The notes beneath the pieces are model-generated. The model was not told the DNA's origin. It was given only the letters and a program-made list of their open reading frames with translations, and made no database searches. The translations under genes were made by a program, and so were the position numbers. Source: Angiostrongylus vasorum (lineage: Eukaryota; Nematoda; Chromadorea; Rhabditida; Metastrongylidae). Taken from it: DNA of 64,000 nucleotides. The stretch covers positions 496,001 to 560,000 of the forward strand of contig JADANN010000202.1 of the NCBI GenBank assembly GCA_018806985.1, written 5' to 3'. Of the stretch, positions 56,346-64,000 are shown piece by piece. The first letter of the stretch is position 1, and the number at the start of each line of letters is the position of its first letter.

Positions 56346-57019
56346 TTGTAAAGTATGAGAGGACCCGTGTTTGGTTCACGAGGAATGACGAATCCCGTCG
56401 TCACTCTCCAAGGACAGTTCATTAGGCGTAAAAAAATTTTTTCACAGATACACACGAAGGTATGACATGAAAGTAAGTGTGTGGTATACGTAGCCCGGAA
56501 TAGGCTCAATATCGTTAAATGCTGGGATTTGCTGAGATTACGACATGAGGGAAAAAAAACTTTCCTCGTCAATCACGTACAACAGTTTAATTTCGCGTTA
56601 TTATGAAATTATTACATGATGACATCGATCTAACACAAATGCGTTTTAACAACGAAGATGTTCACGCTCAAAACTGGTGCCAGGTATTAAGTAGTCTGCT
56701 GTCAGCTATGGCAACGTTCTTCCATAGATCAAATATCTTCTTGTGAATGGAACATCTGTTACAAGATATTTCATATGTAATCACTGAAAATATGTGTGGA
56801 GATTTTTGTGTTTTTAATTCTAGTCCACTTATCTACTTGTTGCAACTGCGACTCCTTCTGCTTTATAGCAGCAACGACTTGGATAGATACTGATTCTCAT
56901 TGGAGAAAATCGGTCGATTTCTATTTTCTATTCTAGAGAATCATTGTATCCCAGTGGTATTTAGAAAGCACTCTTTTTTGCTCCGGACTTCTTATTAAAA
57001 TTAGTTACTAGAAATTGTT

Positions 57020-57312
57020 TAGGATGCGTGTGGCGCAGTGGTTGGAGGCGCCCTGAAACACACAGGTGGAATCGATCCACGTGCCCGTGGCCCACCAACC
57101 TTTCCATCCATCCGGGGTTGCAAATTGGCACCAGACTTGTCTGTGAAGATAGCAACACTGGGTTGATATATCGGTAGGCCACCGCGAGTCATTGTAAAAG
57201 CCAGATATGCATTCAATCACCTCGAAACGATGTTTAATGAAGTTGAATGCGTAGTACATCCCTCAGGAGTTGATTACCGCTGAGAGCTTTATCATTTATT
57301 GTGCAGTGTGCA
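57020..57312 (+). repeat. SINE-A copy, full length, best-preserved head
   Basis: ATGCGTGTGGCGCAGTGGTT contains a perfect A box; GGTGGAATCGATCCACGTG is a clear T-arm-like B-box hairpin. Body and tail (GCTGAGAGCTTTATCATTT) complete. No obvious target-site duplication. Confidence 0.88.
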
Positions 57313-58739
57313 CTTGATGCTTGCGAAATGAGTAAGAAGAAAGAGAGAAAAGAATGTTTCCATGAAAACAACAAACATGTTAATTTGTGGTGGTATTTAC
57401 AGCATCATCGTCTGCCGTCTCTACCATTTACAGTCTGGTTAGGCACCGAGTAAGCTAACCGCGTGCCACTGAAGTGTCGACCCGCCCCTACCGCGAACCA
57501 CAGCTGTTCGGTAGGGTTTCCACCACTCTTTCATGAGAAACGAAGATTATTGCACTTTTCACTACAAGTTGTTTATTTTTACATTTTTTGGAAAAAATTG
57601 ACCAGCAGTAGCGCACTCAGGTATGCTGTAGGGTTTAACTGTATCCGTTAGTAAAATTCATTGTTCTGGTACGAAGCTGAAAAAAAGAAGCACTTGTTTT
57701 GTAAATCGTTACAATTCAGCTATAATTTTGACAACATTGTTCATGCAACGAGTCATCTCAACCATTTAATATTGTGAGAAATCCTCTAGTAACTTCAAAC
57801 GCAGTCCAAGCGCTCTAAAAAGTTGCCCTCTAGTGTTTGTCTTCTACATAATTCCTGATACGATATCAGATCTACTCCTTTCATTTTTTTTTCGGTTTTG
57901 TTCTTCGGCTTATTGTTCTAAACGATTTAAAGCAAGTTTATGTGGGTTGGTAACGGTTTACGAGCATTCATTTTCGTTTCTTGTAACATTATACATTTCA
58001 GGTGCTTATTTATGGCTTCTATACCATTGTGCATATGAAATTATGTCGATTAGCATCTTAAATTTGCCTAAAATTGCTATCCCGACGTTTGTGTAGTCAT
58101 TGGTTTCAAAAAGTTTTGCTAACACTCTATCTATCGATCTGACCTTTCTGCCTGGTTCCTATCAGGGTTCTTCATCACATTCTTTAACACTCTGGCGACG
58201 ACGCTTAATCACGGGTTTGCTGCGCAATGGACGACGCCTAACTATCAGCCTTTATGGACTTGCTGGTTTTTTGAAAATGAATATTAATTTTTCGGTGACT
58301 AGAGGACTTCGTGGCTTGTGAACATGAGTTGGTTGTAGAAAAAAGACTTCGCTCTATTGTTCCATACGCATGGATGACATTTATGATGCTTTTTTACTAT
58401 ATTTTGCTATAGTACATCATACAATCACATTACTATCAGCATTTGGATGTGTTTTTCAATTTATGGGTCTCTATTTTAGTATTCTTCATACCCACACACT
58501 CCATAGGATAAATACCATTCACTATAGCTATTAGAACTGAAGTGGTAGTCGATTAGCACCCAAATTTCTGGTTGGTGAACTCATTTGGAAAGCGGTTTTA
58601 TACATTTTTCCAAGTGCAGAATAGAGCTTTTTCCCGACCAATTGCCAACACAACGTCGGTGTTCTACAAGCTATTAATTGATATCAAAAAGCTGCGGGGA
58701 ATATATGTATGTTAAAATAACCTACCGGAAAGAAAATGT
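57313..58739. other. No confirmed gene; one GC-richer stretch
   Basis: Minus strand at about 58180-58260 reads RRRPLRSKPVIKRRRQSV then KECDEEP and a stop. A diverged similar stretch (KIRRRHESIKVP) occurs on plus near 22165. A repeated relic or a terminal exon; not resolved. Confidence 0.25.
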
Positions 58740-58812
58740 TTTATGTATATATGTACATACATATATATATATGTTTATATATATGTACATATATAGATGT
58801 ATATGTATACTT
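58740..58812. repeat. AT-rich (TA/TG)n microsatellite
   Basis: Degenerate TATATGTACATA-type repeats for about 70 bp. Confidence 0.85.
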
Positions 58813-59671
58813 TAGTGGATGTGTTAACCACGCAAATTGTTAAATGCTTTAGTGTGTGAGACGCCAGAATCAACTGTGTCGTTTGCACGGGATTTACGAT
58901 TCATGAGGTTGGGTTCATTATGTTTCTTCTTTTTCTTTTCTCACATGTCACGTTCCCCCCAATTTTCTTCACGTTTCCTTAGCTTTATGATTGATGCAGT
59001 GAATTTTTTCTATCAAATATGGTTTCTTTTTTTCATCGTTCACAGTACTAAGTTTTCCACGGGATCACTTGCCTCTACTTTTTTTCTTTTCTTTTCTGTC
59101 TGTTAAGGGCTATCCGTATTCACACTTGTAATTCATTCTATTATTTCTACTTTCATCCACGCTTGTTGAAGGAACATGTCCTATATTCAAGAATGCCTTC
59201 TTTTAAGATCATTAGTTAGGACTGCAGTAGCAGAAGTTACGGTGGTAGTACGATCGATATCCATGTTATGCGTTTAATTAGCACCCTGTGATTTTCAAGC
59301 TCACCGAAGAGTACTCCGATAAAATTGTGTTTTATTAATAATTGTGCTAAGTGCTAAGGTAACGAACTTAGATTGTAGAATAACCAACATCCAATCTATG
59401 AAGATGTTATTAGAAGTTCACTAATAAATTGTTGACCTATCAGGTAATAACAAGAAACTTTGTGGGACCAGTGAGTGCAGAGGTCTAAAGAGCGACTGCG
59501 AATTACGTGAATGGTTGGTTCGCCACAGCACTACGTCAGTCATCCGATTCATTTGTTACCTTTTGTACTTTATTTAGGGTAAATGTTAACGAAATTAGTC
59601 CAATATAATGTAGTATACTAGGGCTACGAGTTGTTCTGAAGATTGATTTGGAGAAATCCTCTTTCTTTAAG
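58813..59671. other. No recognised gene
   Basis: Pyrimidine-rich around 58920-59100 (Phe/Ser-rich frame), otherwise featureless. Confidence 0.35.
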
Positions 59672-60080
59672 GTTGAAGATAGTGATGCTGAGATATTTGC
59701 AAAACTCTGGACCGCAGGTGCCTATGGTGGGGAACGAACGCGCTATTGTCCTTTCCGGGGGTAGCGCGCTCACCACACACCATGCGGGTCCTTCGTTTCG
59801 CCTGTCTCTCAGCTAGTTCTATTGATCTTTTGCCATCAGCAATCACCCGTGAGCGGGATTGATCTGGGGGGCCCAAATCGGCAACGAACCCAGTTAAGCT
59901 GAGGCTGCAGTTATAATTAACAGTTAGTTATACAATAGCGCGTTCGTTACCCACCATAGGCACCTGCGGTCCAGAGTTTTGCAAATATCTCAGCATCACT
60001 AAAGTTATATTTCGCAACGCATAACCTGCCGCTAAAAAGAGTAGGCAGTAAATAATAAGTCAAAAAAAGTTGAAGATAGT
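59672..60080 (+). repeat. SINE-C composite with large 5' inversion and 12-bp target-site duplication
   Basis: GTTGAAGATAGT at 59672-59683 and 60069-60080 bounds a unit made of a nearly whole SINE-C in minus orientation (59684 to ~59915) followed by a plus-oriented 3' segment (from CAATAGCGCGTTCGTTACCC to the A-rich end AAGTCAAAAAAA). The ~65-bp 3' regions form perfect or near-perfect inverted arms. Confidence 0.75.
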
Positions 60081-60415
60081 TTTAAGGTATGCCGTTCAAT
60101 CGTCATGTGAAGGTACCTATGAATACCACCACCGCAGCAAACTCTGCCGAAATTTTCCTTTACTTTTTCTAACCCGACTTTTACTTAACTTGCTCTTGAA
60201 TACTTAATATTTTTTGAGGATCGACGTTCATTCAACTTTAATATTAATAGTCAATGGGTTTTTAACTGGTAATAAAAGCTAATACGGGGGTTATTACAAA
60301 GATCTAATTGGCTAACTTTTCAGGACGAATGAATCTATGTGACCTCATTTTAGCTCGTGAATGAAATAAAATGCATCCAACGATCGATATTTTGTTGTAG
60401 TCATGAACTTCAGTT

Positions 60416-60935
60416 AGTTCGTTACTAAAAGCTCTCTATTGTCGTTAACGTTTCGGCACTTTGCAATGATTCGCATCGGACAACACAGTGTTCCACTCCA
60501 ATGGATGTTATCCATTGCGCCAACCGAACCCCTTCCACATATGTGAGTCCCCGTAATGGGTAATCGCGGATTCGAATCCCAACTGAGGATACGAGTTTTG
60601 CTCATTCCTCAACACCATTGTGGTTGTGTTTTTATATAGTGCTATCCTATGAAAAACTAATATGAAAAACTAATAGGCAGTAAATAAAAGTTAAGACATT
60701 GTGGTTAAACGAGCGATTTGCGAAGAACTCATTATTGGGGCTAATGTTTCAACGTGTCCGCCTTCTTCACAGCAACAATGATTTGAATCGGATCTTCACA
60801 CCAATACCTTCCTATGATGTGGATCTTCGTAGTGACCACGGGTCGAATCCTTGGTGTGGATCACTGTGATGTCCGATGCGAGTCATTGCAAAGTGCCGAA
60901 AACGTTAGCGACAATAAAGAACTTTAGTAATAATT
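60416..60935. repeat. ~85-bp inverted repeats enclosing a SINE-C relative
   Basis: TTGTCGTTAACGTTTCGGCA and CTTTGCAATGATTCGCATCG (60437-60478) recur inverted at about 60870-60912 (CGATGCGAGTCATTGCAAAG, TGCCGAAAACGTTAGCGACA). GCCGAAAACGTTAGC recalls the GAAAC-GUC part of the Penelope motif. Between them (60540-60690) is a SINE-C-like piece with the B-box palindrome GGATTCGAATCC and the tail AATAGGCAGTAAATAAAAG. Confidence 0.6.
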
Positions 60936-61776
60936 TCGTGGAGGTTCACATCAAAATATTTTTGCTGAATGGTGCTTTCTTTAGTATATTTACGGTAGTT
61001 TTATTAGAGGTCTTACTTAACGATTGACAGAACATACTGGGGAATAATTTTAAGTGTTTAGTTAGGAAGTTTTCTTCAGAATACTCCAAACGGAAGAGCA
61101 GCTTATTAGAAAGCTGGTCCCTTTTCTCTATGATATAACTCTTCAAATGTGGATGATTTTTAGTTCGCTATTCCAACAATGCACTGTGTCTTCAACAAAT
61201 CATTGTTTTGTTTTTCCTTCGACAACAAACAGGACAGTTCTGCAACAAATAGCGTTTTGCAGTGAGCATCAAATTTTTGTAATGGACGACAACAAAGGCG
61301 GTTCTCTGCGACTTTCCTTTTGCCTTTTTTTTTATACAAATTCTTTGCTTTTTACCGTACTTCACACTTGTCTACCCCGTTATAATAGTGTATTCCTTTG
61401 CACTTTACATTGTGAATAAAGTAAAATTGGCGAGGTTGCAGCTAAATCGGTCAATTCATTCATATGTTTATATATATATATATATATATAAAATGAGTTA
61501 CTTCTGCAATAAATACAACATATGAAGCGTTTTGGTTTTCAGGAACTTCGTAGCTGTTCCGGGAAACATTTTTGCAGATGATTTCATTTTCAATGATCAT
61601 TTTTTTCATATTAAATCTCTTTCCTCATGCTTCTTATTCATTTCGCATTCTACTGTATTTATATTGCGCAAGGCTTCTTATCAAGGTTTCCAGTAGTTTG
61701 CACTTCTATCCAAGAGGAATTTGAATATTAAACGCTAGTGATAATATAAGGTGATACTATAAATGGTAAAAGTAAT

Positions 61777-61782
<6 letters not shown>
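60936..61782. other. No recognised gene; short (TA)n
   Basis: A 90-codon frame at 61147-61419 is Cys/Phe/Leu-rich with no motif. A short (TA)n lies at about 61468-61491. Confidence 0.35.

Positions 61783-61810
<28 letters not shown>
61783..61810 (+). repeat. (AG)n microsatellite
   Basis: About 28 bp of AG immediately before a 5'-truncated SINE-B. Confidence 0.95.
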
Positions 61811-61812
<2 letters not shown>

Positions 61813-61817
61813 AGAAA

Positions 61818-62105
61818 GGAGTCCGGCGTTTCCATCAGGAAGCCTAGCTAAGAGTGAAAGCCAATACAAGAATCCACCACTGTCCTGGTATCAAATTACT
61901 CGCATGATGGCAACTCTCCCTCCGATCAACAAGGGCTGCGACTGCCTGTGGTGGTGACGACTTGGAGCAGACTTTGGCTATGCTGACCTCGGAATTCCAG
62001 GGAACCACAATGACTTAACCAGCAAATCTCCGAAAAATGGAGATTATGGTGGGGCACACACAACCAGTGAGAACGGGCCAATCAAGTATCAAGTAAGTAT
62101 ATGTA
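61818..62105 (+). repeat. SINE-B copy, head missing
   Basis: Begins GGAGTCCGGCGTTTCCATCA and ends GGGCCAATCAAGTATCAAGT with AAGTATATG. Good body sequence; the A/B-box head is replaced by (AG)n. Confidence 0.78.
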
Positions 62106-62985
62106 TAGAGAGGGAGAGTTCGGAAAAGAGCTGATAGCATCGAATTATGAGAAACAAAGGCAGCCATGTTGGCAGCTGGCAAGAATTCGCGACCAGTCAC
62201 TCAGTATGAACGTCAAGAGAGTGGGATCTTGTTATATGAAATTAGAAAGGAAAGCAAAATAATAAGTAGAAAAAACTATAGTGAGACAAAAACGGAATTC
62301 TCTCACGGGCTTCCCAGTTGGAGCTTTCGAAGTGATGCCAAATTTCTCGGATGGCGAGATGGAGGGTGTTGCTATCAGATCGCATCTGCCTGACTTTCGA
62401 TCACACATACGGCGTTTGCTTAGGACGCCGTAACACATCTGTCCGTCATTGAACTCCGGTCTCATCTAACTTATTTCGCTTTGTATGTACCCTTTAGCAC
62501 CCACAGCGGTCTAGACCAAGCAAACTACAGGCACTATAATGTCCATAGTGAGTTTAGTGGGTTCCAGGATTTTTTTTCATACCGCACTGTGATACTCATT
62601 CGATGGTTAATCGAAAGCGTATTAAACTCGAAGAGAGTGAGCCCAGGGAAAATCATTCTCTACACTTAATGATTTACACAAATCTTATTTCTAAAAAGTT
62701 TATTGAGAGATGATTTTGTTAAGAACTAACTGTTATTTCAACTTCATTACCATGGTCATTGATGGAATGCATGGACGCAGTCTCAGCATAGAATACAAAA
62801 CACTTCCAAATGCCGACAGCAGTGCATTTGCAATATGGACCATAGGAACACATAACATATAGTAATGTACATATCACTCCTACTCATAGAACGATAGCGC
62901 AAAGTTTGTTCTACAATCCTATTATTTTCAAAATACCTCAAGTTCTCTATTTATTAGGAAAATATTTTTTGTTGTCGAAAAACCA
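62106..62985. other. No recognised gene
   Basis: Short frames on both strands near 62166-62465 (75-77 codons) overlap and lack motifs. Confidence 0.35.
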
Positions 62986-62989
62986 GAAA

Positions 62990-63067
62990 GTCCGCAGCCG
63001 ATAAAAAATTCGCGTAGTCCGCTGGAACAGCCAACCACTGAGGATGGGCCGTCCAAGTATCCAAGTA
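62990..63067 (+). repeat. SINE-B 3' end only
   Basis: GCTGGAACAGCCAACCACTG, then GGATGGGCCGTCCAAGTATC and CAAGTAAGTATA, leading directly into (TA)n. Confidence 0.65.
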
Positions 63068-63552
<485 letters not shown>

Positions 63553-64000
63553 ATACTGTTTGGCTGTCTCGACCTCTGCTCTCAAAATATTGAGAACGAT
63601 GATAAATGAGACGCCAGATATTAATACAGGTATAAGACAGATACGTCATTATCATTATTTTTATTATGTTTTTCATGTATTGTTATTGTCCACTGTTTGT
63701 TAATTGCTATTATTACTGTTTTATGGTTGTAATCGTCATGAGAAATCTCGCAAATAGATGGAATCTGCGTTTAACCAGATTTCTTGTGTGGCTCGCTTTG
63801 TCATTACGGAGTGTTAGTCGTTGTAGTAGATTGATTTGTGACAACGCTCATTCCATGTTTTTCCAGCTTTTCGTGAACAGGTCTAAAGTTTGCAGAAATG
63901 ATTGTCCACTGAAATCAATGAGAGATTCTGCAGATTTGCTCGAACGTATTCTTATCAAAGGCTTTGCGAGAACAAGAACTTTTATGCTGGATTTTGTGAT

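Noticed and set aside
5527..57312. Functional tRNA genes at the SINE-A heads
   Set aside because: A and B boxes are present, but acceptor and anticodon arms do not fold as a tRNA and the sequence continues into a common ~200-bp body.

Overview
This window looks like nuclear DNA of a parasitic roundworm, most probably a hookworm-like strongylid. The genes are split by short introns with TTTTAG/TTTCAG acceptors. The dispersed repeats are RTE-type LINEs, tRNA-derived SINEs and Penelope-like elements whose protein remnants resemble those I associate with hookworm genomes. The species is inferred, not shown. Gene density is low and most recognisable sequence is decayed mobile DNA.

Layout. 0-6 kb: a possible edge exon, an inverted SINE-B pair, and a Penelope-like element (PLE-1) with reverse transcriptase, GIY-YIG nuclease and hammerhead-like terminal inverted repeats. 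6-9.7 kb: LINE-1 copy 1. 9.7-12.1 kb: a five-exon gene for a 189-residue coiled-coil protein. 13-18.4 kb: SINE-A, (GTT)n, SINE-B, and LINE-1 copy 2 lying between two (TA)n tracts. 18.5-22.6 kb (minus): an unrecognised gene running into about 6.5 tandem ~360-bp units, each carrying three small exon-like blocks (85, 17 and 51 nt) whose phases join into a 51-codon unit. 23.6-27.9 kb: two decayed Penelope copies head to head. 28.9-34 kb: SINEs and weak exon candidates. 34-39.7 kb (plus): a putative gene tail followed 213 bp later by a clear Iwr1/SLC7A6OS homologue, arranged like a nematode operon. 39.7-49.3 kb: LINE-2 pieces and LINE-1 copy 3, with a solitary hammerhead-bearing insert inside LINE-2. 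49-64 kb: MITE-like inverted-repeat elements, LINE-1 copy 4 with an internal deletion, SINE-C foldbacks, SINE-A, SINE-B and microsatellites.

Relationships. SINE-B ends with the same 3' sequence as LINE-2, which suggests LINE-2 machinery mobilised it. The hammerhead-like sequences are tied to Penelope ends and recur, mostly decayed, across the window. SINEs sit in introns of both confident genes, and one SINE-A appears to have landed inside a 27-nt exon of the gene upstream of Iwr1.

The observation most worth following is the tandem exon-cassette array. Next are the hammerhead/Penelope ends and a 10-bp target motif shared by two Penelope-type insertions. Exon models are hand-built from splice consensus and phase, without transcripts. 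Several one-base homopolymer differences could be assembly errors or real decay.
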